A stretch of 64,000 nt of DNA from positions 1,639,228 to 1,703,227 of the forward strand of contig JALMQS010000887.1 of assembly GCA_024734495.1 (NCBI GenBank), in the 5' to 3' direction. The position numbers and the translations under genes are program-made. This document shows positions 34,327 through 45,699 of this stretch, piece after piece (the stretch's first letter is position 1; every line of letters begins with the position of its first letter). The notes beneath the pieces are model-generated. The model searched no databases. It was not told the DNA's origin and saw only the letters and a program-made list of their open reading frames with translations. Source of the DNA: Forficula auricularia. Its lineage: Eukaryota; Arthropoda; Insecta; Dermaptera; Forficulidae.

Positions 34327-34904
34327 TTGAATTAAAAAAAAATGATTATCTCTCTTTTTTTGAACTTTGGACTGCCTGATCAAAATCCTTTCAATTCACA
34401 TACTAGTCCATCTCCAAAAACTTTAATCGTATTAATTAGTTATTTTGAAAAATTTTCCAGCCGTGGTTTTATTTTTGCTATTTTTTCGTCTCATCTGTTT
34501 TTAATTGTTCTAATAAATTACTTGCTCAGGCCCACATCCAATTTATGATTTTTTCAAAAACTCCCGTGATCTGAGTTATTTTTCTGATATCGTTATTTAG
34601 GTAGTCATTTTTTTGTTTAAAACATTATTATGTAAAACTATTGATTAATTACAACAATAAATAACATAAAATAACTTAATTAATAAGTTTCGATCGGCTT
34701 AACCTGTGATACTTTTTCATGCGTAAGCACCCACCTATTTAGGTTAACTTAATCGGCCATATCACTGTTCTTTATATCTATATGTTTTAGGAGTAGAGTC
34801 CGGTCAAGAACTCAAGACTCTATCCCAGAGCCAATTTTGATATGGATATTATATATTTTGCAAATAATCAAATGAAATCATTGACAGATTAAATTACATC
34901 TTAC

Positions 34905-35460
34905 ATTAGTATTAAAATTAAATTAGGCTGGAGTTGGTGGTGTTTCACAAGGATAAAAATGAGTGCGATGAGAGTGTATGGTGGATTTATTTTTTAATTT
35001 TTTATTTATTTTTTTTAAATAGAAAATAAGAGATGAAATTTTCGCTATGCACCCTCATTGCATTCCATAGTTTATTACCCTTCTTTATAGCACATACAAA
35101 ATTTTCGGCAACTTCCAAGTATAAATATCTTTTCTTTATTCCAGCCCTTTGTCCCCTACATCTGTTCTTTCGGCTCTAAGGCCATCCCATCCCTCTGATA
35201 ATTCTTTCATATTTACACTAAGTCATAAATAACTGTCCATCATATTAAAATTAAAATAAATTCTGTTCATTATTTCATGTTATCTTTAGTCAATGTTCTC
35301 CTGACGATGAGTTAAGAGCTCGAAATATATAGAGTAAACTATAAAAAAAAATCTTTGTATTTTAATTTTTCTCCTTGTGAAACACCACCAACTCCAACCT
35401 AATTTAATTTTAACAATGTTTCACTATAAACCAACACCGCGTTCCCTAATTTTGATTACA
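34905..35460. mobile_element. Penelope-like foldback element (family ii)
   Basis: TTAAATTAGGCTGGAGTTGG and GGTGTTTCACAAGGA near 34918 are inverted at 35369-35405 (TCCTTGTGAAACACC, CCAACTCCAACCTAATTTA). The right half carries a hammerhead motif and the ACCAACACCGCGTTCCC end. The middle has no coding similarity. Confidence 0.65.
35301..35333 (+). ncRNA. hammerhead ribozyme motif, family ii
   Basis: CTGACGA (35301-35307), one extra base, stem II GAG/CTC, GAAA (35322-35325), then TATATAGAG. The variable core position is C. Stem II is only 3 bp and stem III is an AU pair or two. Confidence 0.45.
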
Positions 35461-36186
35461 TTAGTATGTTACAGTTTTCTTACATTTATAACATACCTTG
35501 TTTAAATTAATGTCATTGACGTTTTCACCACTTCTCTCTGGGAGATATTCCAGTATACTGAAATTTTCTATTCATTCGAGATAATAATTTAATTATATAA
35601 GGTCATTCAGTGAAGAATACTTATGTATTTTTCATAGAATCTATTTTTTTATTTTCACCTTGATTGAATTTACATTCTCATTTCTGTTTTGTTTTACGGT
35701 AGAAGAACATTTGTTCCAAAATGTTTCACTTTCATCAAACAAACATAATAATTATTTAAATTCATAAAAATAAAACAATTTAAACTATAGCTGAAAAAAT
35801 TAATAAAAAATCGAAAAATATGTATTACTTTTTGATATACGTATTTATATATTGATAACTTTTGGTGGTTGAATAATTTATTAGAACTTTTGTAATAATA
35901 GTTCATAAATATGCTAAATATGCATATGAAGTAATCGAAACACGTGTATTTGTGTTATGTCTATTTTTTAGTATTTTAATAAATACATTTAACAGCTCAT
36001 TATGTGGTTTATTTCAAATTCATATTGCATGTCATTTTGACTTAAGATACAAATTACCATGAAAAATATCCAAATACTAGATACCAATTATTTTCATGTA
36101 CTAAAACTGGTTAGAAATTAATTACAAGTGAAATTAGTATCATGTGTTAACTGATATAAGTACAGAATAACATTATCTAAACGCTT
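35461..36186. other. unassigned AT-rich sequence
   Basis: No gene or repeat end recognised. Confidence 0.4.
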
Positions 36187-36632
36187 TTAGGGGCCGTCCA
36201 TAAATTACATCACACGAATTTCAAGATTTTTAGACCCCTACTCCCTCTGTGTCACATTCTGTCATATTTTCGTTGAGCCCCTCCTGTATTGTGGCGTCAC
36301 AATAACATTTTTATATTTATTATTTATATTGAAAAAGTTTTGTTTTGCCGAGAGTAGCAGAGTTGTTGATTCACAAAAGAGAAACAAAGAGGTTATCCTA
36401 TGCTTGATGCAAATAAACATACACACATATATATCATCTCGATATATATGTGTGTATGTTTATTTGCATCAAGCAGAGGACAACCTCTTTGTTTCTCTTT
36501 GTTTAGTATTTATAATTGAAAATTTTTAATCTAACTTTGTGACAGTACAATTTTTAAGATCCCTTTCACATTTTGTCACAAATCTGAGAGGGGCACTCCC
36601 CTTACTTTGTGACGTAATTTATGGTTGAGTTC
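36187..36632. mobile_element. TIR element interrupted by a Penelope-like hairpin
   Basis: Left GGGGCCGTCCATAAATTAC then ATCACAC is mirrored on the right by GTGACGTAATTTATGG. Similarity continues inward with GTCACA/TGTGAC blocks. At 36330-36512 it is split by the family i PLE hairpin. Superfamily not decided. Confidence 0.6.
36330..36512. mobile_element. Penelope-like family i palindrome
   Basis: TTTGCCGAGAGTAGCAGAG to TGATGCAAATAAACATACAC is followed by its inverse, TGTATGTTTATTTGCATCA to AAAGAGGTTGTCC-type sequence reversed. The right arm stops short of the left. The ATATATCATCTCGATATAT centre equals the one at 6357-6384. Confidence 0.7.
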
Positions 36633-36639
36633 CTAGAGG

Positions 36640-36690
36640 GCCCGAACGCTAGCGGATATGCCCGAAGACATTTTGAGCGGCCATGGTCAA
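36640..36690. repeat. dispersed repeat, partner of 21855-21910
   Basis: CCCGAACGCTAGCGG and CCGAAGACATTTTGAG, directly abutting the TIR element. Confidence 0.4.
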
Positions 36691-36699
36691 ATAAATAAG

Positions 36700-37640
36700 A
36701 AATAAATAATTGTACTTTTGTTTCTATTCTTTCAATTCCCGGCAATAATTCGAAATTCTGCAATCTATTAATTATAATTAGCGTTGTCCCATATGCGGCT
36801 TATACAAATCGAAACAGCTCGATAGACAGTTCCATAATGGAGGACCACCAAATCTTGGCAATTAATTAATTTTCATAATTTATTTGCTCGCCTATTGAAT
36901 AAAACGGCTACTTATTACTCTGATCGCTTTCAATAATATTACATTTAATTGTGTAATTACACCCCTATCCGAAATCACTCCCATCCTCGTACTTGGTTAA
37001 ACTGCGTTAGCATATATAGGATTTAGCTTTGAATGGATGTTAAGCGTTTAATACCACTTCTGGGCAATATTCGTATTTAATAACAGTGTGAATTAGGGCT
37101 TCCCCACCTGCACTAAAACCCCCACGGAGGGGATTTAGAGAGCTCATTAACCGGAGAACATAAATAAAATTTGCCCGGGCATAGTTCCGGAGTAGTTTGA
37201 GTACAGACAGACAATAACAATGTCCGACAAGACTGAATGGGACAAGAAGTGGGACAGAAGAAGAAGAGGTGTCGTCGCAGACAAAGACGTCGCTGAAGAG
37301 GGCCTAATCAGGAGGCATTGTTGTCGCCCCAATTCAACTCCTGCCTAAACGGCCTGCTGGCTTAAGCACTTTGCAATTGTTCCTTGAGCTTAATAGAAAA
37401 GCGAAATGGTGCCAAGTAATTAGGCTAATATCAAGAGTGAAGTTGATAAGACCCAAGAGGGAGAAGGAAGAGAGGGGAGGGAGATCCATCAAAAATTGAT
37501 TTTCATTACAATTAAGTGAAATTGATTACGATTTTTGATTAATAACCTTCACTTTAATTTGTTATAATTATTTTTCCTTCCTCTCTCGCGCTTGTTCAGT
37601 TTTCTAATTGACCTTTTCTATTGGAAAAATTCTCCCCTAT
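36700..37640. other. large unique island dense in TAAT/ATTA cores
   Basis: About 940 bp without shared repeats: the longest such block in the window. Homeodomain-type cores cluster at 36770-36960 (TTAATTATAATTAGCG, GGCAATTAATTAATTTTC, GTGTAATTACAC) and 37400-37560 (AAGTAATTAGGC, TTGATTAATAAC). The centre (about 37100-37340) is GC-richer. No frame with similarity was found. A candidate host cis-regulatory region or non-coding transcript. Confidence 0.35.
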
Positions 37641-38147
37641 CTCTATCTAATATCTAATGGAAATTAAATTTAGTCAGCTAATATTATTAATATTTTTTTA
37701 CTTTTTAATACTAATTGCAAGTATATTGTTTTGACTTCAATCAGAAATTTAATTTTCGAGGTCGTTCAACTTAAATGTACTTTTTCTTATTTAATAGAGT
37801 AGTAGGTAGGAAAAGAAAATGGGCTAAGGAAGATGACATTTTTTTCAGATGGGTGCGATTATTAAGTCTGAATTTCCATTATGCAATTTTCATTCAAGTT
37901 TTCTTTCAAAGAGCCAAACTAGGTAACTACCGCTAAAATATAATATTAAATCTTTCTGTATTTTTTGTTGTAATGATTTGAAACAAGATACAATATCTTC
38001 GGCTCCGACCCAATATCTAAATCTTTTCTAAATTTCACGATACAAGGGTCCACCGAGGACAATAGAGCTTGCATCTTTTTGGTGCAACTTCTTCTTGTAT
38101 CAATATCAATTAGAGAACTCATTAACCCGATATATATATATATATAA
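37641..38147. other. unassigned sequence
   Basis: AT-rich. The only recognisable item is TTGGTGCAACTTCTTCTTG at 38080-38098, an inverted scrap of the LINE 3' region found at 26840. Confidence 0.35.
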
Positions 38148-38365
38148 AGGCGGCTGTGGATCAGTGGTTAGAGTGTCGGGCCGCTGGCCTGAAATACGCT
38201 GGTTCGAGACTGAGTCTCGGCAGATATTTGCAGTCGCCTCCTTTTGGAAAGCAATGGCAAACTACCAAGAGTATAATTGTCTAGTAACCTCTCCAAGCTA
38301 GCCGTTCGGAACCAGCGTTAAAAAGTATGTCCCGTATATCTGTGTAAAAAATAGCTAAACACACT
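38148..38365 (+). mobile_element. tRNA-derived SINE, family 2
   Basis: GGCGGCTGTGGATCAGTGG carries the A-box region and CTGGTTCGAGACTGAGTC the B-box region. A body and the TATATCTGTGTAAAA end follow. Full-length relative of 19065-19300. Confidence 0.8.
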
Positions 38366-38389
38366 CAGCACAGGCAAAAATGTACAACC

Positions 38390-38790
38390 TCTGTAGTCCC
38401 GGTGGGCTGCATAGTGAAAAAAAGAAAAAATGGTTCGAAATCAAAGTTGTCTGTGGATGCGGGTTTTGAAAGTTTGAAGGTTATATGAAGCATGTAAGAC
38501 GGACGGGGTAAGCGAGAACTTATAGGGATAAACGAATTGGCGACTGGCTATGTTCGGTTAGTATCTAATTTAATCATGATGTTAAATGTGTATGTCGCAA
38601 GCTTTGGGAGGGATTAATTATTTTATCTCGTCAGATCAAACGCCATAGTAGTTTCTATAAAAGGGCGGAGACAGTTCTATGGTACGATGAGCTAGTGAGT
38701 TGAGAGCGTCAGATATAAAATGCTGGATTTCCTATTAGTATAATAGATCGCCTCTAAGTTGCATCCAAGGTAGCAAGTATGATTTGAAAT
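38390..38790 (-). mobile_element. LINE fragment, jockey/CR1-like tail
   Basis: CTGTGGATGCGGGTTTTGAA, CGAATTGGCGACTGG and TTATTTTATCTCGTCAGATC parallel the 27.9-28.2 kb copy. CAAGGTAGCAAG parallels 28863. Strongly diverged, with no open frame. Confidence 0.55.
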
Positions 38791-40249
38791 GTCTATTGTT
38801 TGTGTTGAAATCAACTTGAAGGGAAACTTGCCCGATACTTGTTTAGTGAAATTTAAGCTTTTTAAATGTGAAAGACTTTGATTTGGGTAGAGTCAAGAAA
38901 AGTAGTCGAAATACTCTTGGGCCATTTATACAAATTTTGGTATATATGACTTATTTCATGTGAAATTTTCATTTTTTAACCGCTCGATTTTGATTTTCTA
39001 GCAATTTTGATATGTTTTTCAGGACAAAAAAATAATCTACACATATTTCTTTCTGTTTTTTAATCTTACAATTTCTGGGTTATTTCTATCATAATAACTC
39101 GAAAAATATATGTTCCACAAAACAAATTACTCGTATCATTTTTTATCAGTTTTTAACGTATTCCCCATAAAAAAGTAGTCCACTTTGAAAACAAATCGTA
39201 GGTATATAAGTTTTTTTTTTACATTTTCTTAGAAAAAACGAATTTTCTATATGAGTACCATTTTTCACGTTTAATTTTTATTTGATTTTTTCACACTATA
39301 AGTATGATAAAAAAATTATAGGGCTGAAAGTTGAGGCTATATTATTTAGAAAAGTTGGGGTTATGTAAAGTTTCAAAAATTGTAACAATTAAAGTAATTT
39401 AATGATTATTTATTACTTTATATGAATCAATTCTTTAATAAAATTTCAATTTTCGAAAATTTATATATCTAGTCTGGTTATATATCTAGTATCTTGCATA
39501 CCGAGAGGGTTCCAAACCTTATACTTCCAAAATACCTGAAATATCAAATGCATTCTTATTTATCTTTGATAGTGAGAGTAAAGTGAATTTGTGTAATTTT
39601 TTCATGATTCTAGGTTTAACTACACTATTAAAAATAATAATAAATAGCAAGTCCGGCCTCAAAACTTTTTACTAATATTACCAGTATTGTAATCTTACAA
39701 AATATTTCTGACTAATATATGTATCTAATTAGTACTAGAAAAAAGTAAAGTTACAATTTATTTTTGTATTTTTGCATTGAGTTAATTTTACCAATATAAT
39801 ATAGTATTTTTTTAACTATTCCTATGCAATCTTGTAAATTTCCTATCTATTTTTGTATTGTAAACATATATTAAATTTACAATTTTTTTAACTGTGTAGG
39901 TACCTCTGAATGCTGTCAGCTATAAACTGCCACTTGGGGCCTCACATCTTCAATTTAAAACGAAATAAATAAAAAGACTTAATTCTACTTAAACAGGGAT
40001 ACTTCAAACCCCTTGATCGAAAAATTCGACCCATCCCAAAATACTCATTCAAAAAATCTTAACACCAATTTTTCTTTTGAAGAAATACTCTGACCCACAG
40101 TCAAACCAACATTGTAGAGATACTAAAGAAATCCGTTTCACTTTTTAAAAAGTACCCTAAAAAATAAAACTCTCTTAAAAATTAAATTACCTTACTCTTA
40201 AAAAAAATCTTTTTTATTTAATTATTAATCAGTGTTCATTTAAAAGGGA
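38791..40249. other. unassigned AT-rich sequence
   Basis: No gene seen. About 39490-39560 resembles 47610-47665 (TTCC-A, CTTGAAATATC-like text), probably a diverged dispersed repeat. Confidence 0.4.
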
Positions 40250-40640
40250 ATAATCTCTTTTTTCGATCCTATTTCAATCCTATTTGTAACAAGCTACCCT
40301 TGAAGCATGAACCAAGTTTCATGCTCGAAGGCATCGCCTAAGGAGAATCTCTCGCTCTCTTTCCCTCTGATCGAACATTATGGCCAAATGAAAGTTTTAC
40401 TTACCCTTGTGTTAATGAATTGATGTAATCCCCATTTCCCAAAGCCAATTAGAAATTCACACGCACACATACACACAAACCCATTTTGTAACAGATACTA
40501 ATGGAACTGATCTACGGATTATCAAATCAATGCTACTCTCTACTATTGTCCATTGGCAATTTTCATGTGTGTCCTTTACTTCAACTCGAATTAGTCAACG
40601 GATATCCAATAAGTTTTAATTACTAAACACTATAATATAC
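40250..40640. other. unique island
   Basis: Mixed composition with an ACACGCACACATACACAC tract near 40458. No repeat partner and no recognised coding. Confidence 0.25.
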
Positions 40641-40735
40641 TATTCATAAAGAGAACCCATTGAGGTTTTCCTCTGCTTGATGTAAATAAACATATACTAA
40701 ATTAAAAGTTTTTTGCCGAGAGTAGCAGAATTTTT
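40640..40735. mobile_element. Penelope-like family i block
   Basis: CTCTGCTTGATGTAAATAAA and TTTTTTGCCGAGAGTAGCAG are the shared family i sequences, immediately left of the hammerhead element at 40741. Confidence 0.6.
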
Positions 40736-40740
40736 ATATA

Positions 40741-41185
40741 TTGAAGGAGACAATAAAAGAGTGTGTCTTCTGCTGGAATTTTAAATTTTATTTATTTATA
40801 ACGAGACTATAGTTTCGAGGGCTTTGCCCTCTTCATCAGTCTATTACAATTGATTCACAGGAATTAATTTATGAATGAAAGGTTAACATCTTTAATGTGG
40901 TTAGGTTAAGAAATTTTTCAGGGTGGTCAAGTTTAGAATTGAAATTTATACTTGTTTTATTATTTTGACTGTAGGTGGCGTTCATGAAGTTTTTATTTTA
41001 GCGGCTATTTTTAAAATAAAGCTTTCGGGAATTTCTATTTTCCGATTTAAGACTTTTTTTGGTGAATTATTGTATGATTTTAAAATTTCTAACGATTCGA
41101 AAATATAGTCGAACTATAGTCTCGTTATAAATAAATAAAATTTATAATTCCAGCAGAAGTCACACTCTTTTATTGTCTCCTTCAA
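40741..41185. mobile_element. Penelope-derived TIR element with hammerhead
   Basis: About 70-bp inverted ends: TTGAAGGAGACAATAAAAGA at 40741 and TCTTTTATTGTCTCCTTCAA near 41166-41185. The left arm carries a complete minus-strand hammerhead. The right arm keeps only the CTATAGTC cleavage-site part (41114-41121). The 445-bp size and ribozyme recall retrozymes or short PLE derivatives. Confidence 0.7.
40805..40839 (-). ncRNA. hammerhead ribozyme motif, family i, best-formed copy
   Basis: Minus strand: CTGATGA (40839-40833), one extra A, stem II GAGGGC/GCCCTC with an AAA loop (6 perfect pairs), GAAA (40816-40813), self-complementary CTATAG (40812-40807) as stem III, and TC before the predicted cleavage. 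It has the strongest stem II of the set. All core residues are intact except the extra base before stem II. Confidence 0.7.
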
Positions 41186-41232
41186 TAAACATTTACATTT
41201 ATAAAATAAATATATATGTTTAGATTGTTATA

Positions 41233-41265
41233 GACTATAGTTTCGAAAGTTTGACTTTCACCATT
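41233..41265 (-). pseudogene. decayed hammerhead, family i
   Basis: GAAA, CTATAG and TC are intact and stem II GAAAGT/ACTTTC pairs, but CTGATGA has become ATGGTGA. Predicted inactive. Confidence 0.5.
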
Positions 41266-41504
41266 TGTTTGTTGAGTGATCGGCTTACTATTACAACAAA
41301 ACGAATATGTACTTGAAAAAATAAATTTCTAGTATCTATTGGTAAGCTCTAGTGGCGACAGATACAGGGAATAAAAAGTAAACAAAAATATTCTAATGAG
41401 TAAAAATGTTTTTGTTCTCTACTAATAGTTTATATAGCTTGCTATAACAAAAAAAACAAATTTTCTATATACAATCTGGAGAAATAACAGATAGAATATT
41501 TTTA

Positions 41505-42350
41505 ATTAAAAAGACTTATGATGAAGGTCAAACCTTCGAGACCTTGATCTCTATCAAATAAATTATATATATCAGTGGCGGTTGGTGATTTTTCAACCAG
41601 GGAATGCTGTTTAAAAAAGTACCCTTCACTTTTCAAATTTTATTTTAATCTTTTTGTTGCAAATTTCATCAAATACGCATCAAATTTAACATTAGATTTT
41701 TTAAAAATATATTTTTTTACCTTTGCCCCAAACGGATTCTGCTTTGTGAGTAAGGGTAGAAGTCAGAAATTAATTATTATGACTTAAACTACATAGTCCC
41801 TGAGATGGAAATCCACAGTGAATCAGCCTGTCCTATAAGGAAATCTTAAATTAATCCTGATTCTGTTGCTATAAGCAAGATATGGCTAGTACTCTTAGTT
41901 ATTGAGAGTTTTTAGAAATGGATTAGTCCAAAGATTCTCGATTCACCTTTATTTTTTCCTATTTTTTGTATTATTTCTATTTTAATAGTTCCTCAGCGTG
42001 AGCAATTTTTATTCGACTAAAAATCGTCTGACCTTGTTTTTGACATGCTTGAACTGGAAGATATATCTACTAGGCAGGGAGTTCAAACCTACTATCAGCA
42101 TCTTTTTCCGAAAAATCATTTATTTTAATTGATCCTTGAAACTATGCAACAATTTTATTTAATTTCGAGAACCAATATACTTTCAAAACAAAAATGATTT
42201 TTATAGAAATATTTGAAATAACGGATTATAATTTGAAAATTTAAAAATCCTCCTGAAATTTTGAAGTCGACCTTATATATTTATGAAAATACTCTAAATG
42301 ATTGAAAATTTAGGAATGCGCCGCATCCACAGCCCTCATGCACGCCACTA
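41505..42350 (+). mobile_element. composite element with hammerhead, copy 2
   Basis: 41505-42080 repeats 23390-24020 in order: hammerhead, AT tract, CAGTGGCGGTTGG, body. Here a right end CACGCCACT follows at about 42338-42348, mirroring CAGTGGCG at 41573. The part from 41573 may therefore be a hAT-like element inserted beside the ribozyme. The ribozyme (41515-41549) reads CTTATGA and GAGA, so it is decayed. Confidence 0.55.
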
Positions 42351-42539
42351 ATATATAAATATATATTTATTTATTTATATTTTTTAGGGGAGGATGAATA
42401 AAATTCAATTTCTTTATTGCTAGTAATTTTTTATTAATTCAAGTGGTTAATCCAAATTATTTAAATTAACATATCCAGTACGCACTAAGCCATTTAAATT
42501 TCATAATATATACATATTATTATTTGGTATCTTTTATTT

Positions 42540-42605
42540 TTATCAAGCAGAGAACAACCTCATTGATTTCTCTTAATGAATAAAAACTGTGCCACTCTCC
42601 GCATT
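42540..42605. mobile_element. Penelope-like family i block
   Basis: ATCAAGCAGAGAACAACCTC and GCCACTCTCCGCATTAA match the shared block, diverged. Confidence 0.5.
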
Positions 42606-42999
42606 AATTATCTAATCTTTTAAATTAGTTTTACTTACGCCTTAAAATATTAGGGTAGGCATAGAATGCACAAGGAAATCAATATGGTTGCATAACTTTA
42701 AGGGGCTTCCATAAAAATTCTTAAATTCATGCATTTTTTTTTTTTATTTCTTTTTTATACATAGAGTTGCACACATATTGCCTGTCCAAAATATGATTCA
42801 TGCCTAAATAGAATATTATTTTCAAGATTTTTTTTAAATATCTGTCAATTTCGTCGCTATTCTTAACATCACTAAAAAAGAGAAAAATAAAAATAATTTT
42901 TTTTTTTAATAATATTATATGGTAATGTCTAGTTCAATTAAATTCTGTAAATATTTTAATTTGAAAGGGAATATGTTTTATTTGTGATCGATTGTCAAG

Positions 43000-43330
43000 T
43001 TTTCGGTTCTAGTGAGTTTCTCTCTACTCCAATTAGTTGCTCTTCATTCGTCGCTACTAAGATAGGACGTCGAGAGGCAAGTGGGTGGTAAGATATCGGG
43101 GGTGGTAGCGGGTTAGGCTTGCTACATGAAGGGAATGGCGTGTGCTGCCACTAATGGATTATGGGAGTTTCCTACCAACTACGGAAACGCTTTAGCTACA
43201 CTTGCTAAGCATCGAACCAAGAACCTGCCATTTATTGGGGTAGAGATTGAAAAGGGTTTTTAGGGGTGAGCGAGGGTTGGGAATATCTCCCGAGGTATTC
43301 AATTGACCGCAGAGAACACTCGTCTTGTAT
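43000..43330. other. GC-richer unique island
   Basis: Among the least AT-rich stretches of the window, with no partner and no frame of note. Followed by an AT microsatellite near 43362-43385. Confidence 0.3.
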
Positions 43331-43740
43331 ATCAAATACAATGTGTGGAAGTGGAATAGAATATATATATATTATAGATATATATTTCCAATATAGAGAG
43401 AAATTAGATACATCTCATTTCACTGGATGTTAATTAAACATTGAAACAATTTATTCTGAAACTAAAATACAGATATTCTCTTTTTACTCCAAAATTTTAT
43501 TTTAAGACGTTTTTTGATACCCTTTGGGAGACACGTAGATTTTTTCATCTCTTTATAAAATACTCATTTAATTAAAAGGATAATTTTCTTAGAAATTAAA
43601 ATTAATTTTTATTCTATAAATTTAAATAAATTGATTTAGCCATACACATGACTTTACAATACACATGGATCCTCTCTTATCCTATATTTTTCTATATGTC
43701 TACTTAATCTACAAAAAAACTGAGCAACTTTCATGGGAAC

Positions 43741-44450
43741 TATTTTTTATACGACATCAAATCAACAAAATACATGAATCAATTAGATCTCAAAAAAAAC
43801 TTAATAATTATTTTAACAATTATTCAACTTAATTATCAAATAATAATGATTAAATAATTAATTATTAAATAAATAATCATTAAATCGAAAAGTCAAACAA
43901 TGAAAATAAGTGTTTATAATGATTTTAACACTTCGTTACACTCAGATTTAAGAGATTATTTTCTACTTAAAAGAACTATTTGAAATTCTTGAGTTTAAAA
44001 AAATTTCTTTCTCTTGTCAATCCAGTAGATACTTATATTGTATTACAATAATAAAAATGGAGCATTTTTTGTTGAACAAAGAATTAAAATGGTCTTTATT
44101 TATGCGGTGAATGTGGAAGAAGTGTTAGCATTTTCCTGATAGGAATACACCCTCACAAGCTTCATTGTATCGTGTTGTAAATCTGCTAAAAAAACAGGAA
44201 ATGTAAAGGCTGCGAAGAAATTGGAAATTGGAACTGGAATTCATCCAGAAGACTTTCAATACACACTGGACTGTTTCAGAACAGTGTCGAAAAATTATTA
44301 AATTATTAATTATTATTAAATTATTTATTTAATAAATAATTATTCAATCATTATTATTTAATAATTAAGTTAAAAAATAATTATTAAGAATTTTTTTGAG
44401 ATATAATTGATTTATGTATTTTGTTTATTTGATGTATAAAAAATAGGAAT
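43741..44450. mobile_element. foldback element with about 140-bp arms
   Basis: TTTTTATACGACATCAAATC to AATAATGATTAAATAATTA is inverted on the right (AATCATTATTATTTAATAATT to TTTGATGTATAAAAAATAG). The interior holds a decayed HTH-like coding remnant, so this was once a coding transposon or captured one. Confidence 0.65.
44075..44275 (+). pseudogene. HTH (DUF4817-like) transposon protein remnant
   Basis: Three frames are needed. IKMVFIYAVNVEEVLAFS, then FPDRNTPSQASLYRVVNLLKK, then KKTGNVKAAKKLEIG. The order 'V--Y-----EE----F-PDRN-PS----R-V--L---G-V' is the pattern of the helix-turn-helix domain at the N terminus of DUF4817-type transposon proteins in arthropods, thought to bind element DNA. 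Frameshifts and stops rule out function. No DDE domain follows. Recognition is by pattern only and should be tested. Confidence 0.4.
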
Positions 44451-44515
44451 CCGGATTCGAACCCGGGTCCACTTGATTAGCAGGCTGTTACAATATCCCC
44501 TAAGCCAACCCGACC
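44450..44515 (-). mobile_element. SINE family 1 head fragment
   Basis: GGATTCGAACCCGGGTCCAC and TTAGCAGGCTG, minus-strand head of the family at 13571. The body is absent. Confidence 0.6.
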
Positions 44516-44529
44516 CCCTCTCTTAAATT

Positions 44530-45215
44530 TAATATTGAATTAAAATAATTTATAATTATTTACAAAAGAACCCCCCTTCTTCTTAATTTTGGGTCCATTA
44601 TCAATTAATAATAGCTAATTTTTATTATATACTATTTTATTAGAAATATCAGCTTTCTTCGATTTTTGATTGTAAATATTTTTAACCCCCCCCCCCCTTT
44701 TTTTTTGTCACTATCAATTTCGCATATTGAATATTTTCATAAGGTTACATTGAGTGTATATGCGAAATTTCGTTCAAATCGTTTAAATGGTCTACTATTT
44801 ATATTGATAGTTTTATTTTTTTGAACCCCCCCCAATTTTGGCCCCCGAAGAATTAATAACTTTCTTTTTTATTATAGGGTCATTTTATAGTATATTTTAT
44901 TTTCCTTGTTTTTTTACTTTGAAAATCTTTTTAATTTTAATTTTTACTCCCCCGTCCACCATTAATTTTTTTTTCGATTTCAACCAAAATCTTATCAGCT
45001 CTTCATCTTAATGCACCAAAACTAAATGTGAAATTTCGTTTTGATATTCACTCTAGTTTTTGAGCTAGTGCGACCACAAAAATTTGGTAACGTACATACT
45101 AACAGATTAACTAACGTTCTAACAGACATTTTGACAAAATAATTAATATCTGGAAAAATATAATTTTTTCGATTTTCACTTATTAGGGCCATACCCTGTA
45201 TGGTCAAGTAAAATT
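44530..45215. mobile_element. family D element, diverged copy
   Basis: Contains three poly-C blocks and GAGCTAGTGCGACCAC/AAATTTGGTAACG, and ends in CATACCCTGTATGGTCAAGT, like 7313-8068. Confidence 0.55.
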
Positions 45216-45339
45216 ACTCGTAAGGGGTACCATTTGTAAAATCTTCACCCTAAACGAAGGATCATTAAAAATATTTTTTCTAACATAGTTTAAATTAATT
45301 ACTTTTTTTCAACTCACTATAAAATATTCATTTAATTAA

Positions 45340-45640
45340 AACGAATTTTTACTCTGAGACTTATGGATGTGAAACACAGGGGGTACATACGTACATACGT
45401 ACATACATACGAACGCATTGACGAATGGATTTTTGGCCCCTTTTTGGCCTCTGGGGACCACAATATCCGGTTTTATGTCCCAAATCCGGTTTCCAACTAT
45501 TAAGGGCATCGATTCCTTCCACCTAGAAGTTACAAAAATGAAATTAACTTTTTTCATCTCTGAGATACAAGCTCTCAAAGAGTCAGGACCCAGACAGGGC
45601 ATCGCAATACTTCCACATTATATTCTATGAATATAAATGT
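45340..45640. mobile_element. family G dispersed repeat, copy 2
   Basis: Starts with a GTACATAC microsatellite. Shares GGATTTTTGGCCCCTTTTT and CAAAGAGTCAGGACCC with 33885-34195. The open frames over it on both strands are accidental. Confidence 0.6.
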
Positions 45641-45699
45641 GAAGGTGAAAAAAGGGAAAGATATCATTTAAATAAGATAAGAAATTCGAAAATTGAATG

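Larger units (their letters stand above)
33450..34395. mobile_element. Penelope-like foldback element (family iv), nested
   Basis: Left end ATTTTGATGAGACAGTCCAAG and right end CTTTGGACTGCCTGATCAAAATC are inverted. The arms extend about 150 bp inward, including GTTACTGCCACTGAGA (right, about 34216) and its inverse near 33600. Between the arms are a small hairpin (33711-33863) and a family G repeat (33885-34195), both inserted later. A related, uninterrupted copy is 62750-63026. Confidence 0.7.

Noticed and set aside
33450..34395. LTR retrotransposon
   Set aside because: The ends are inverted, not direct, and there are no TG...CA termini, primer-binding site or gag-pol remnant.
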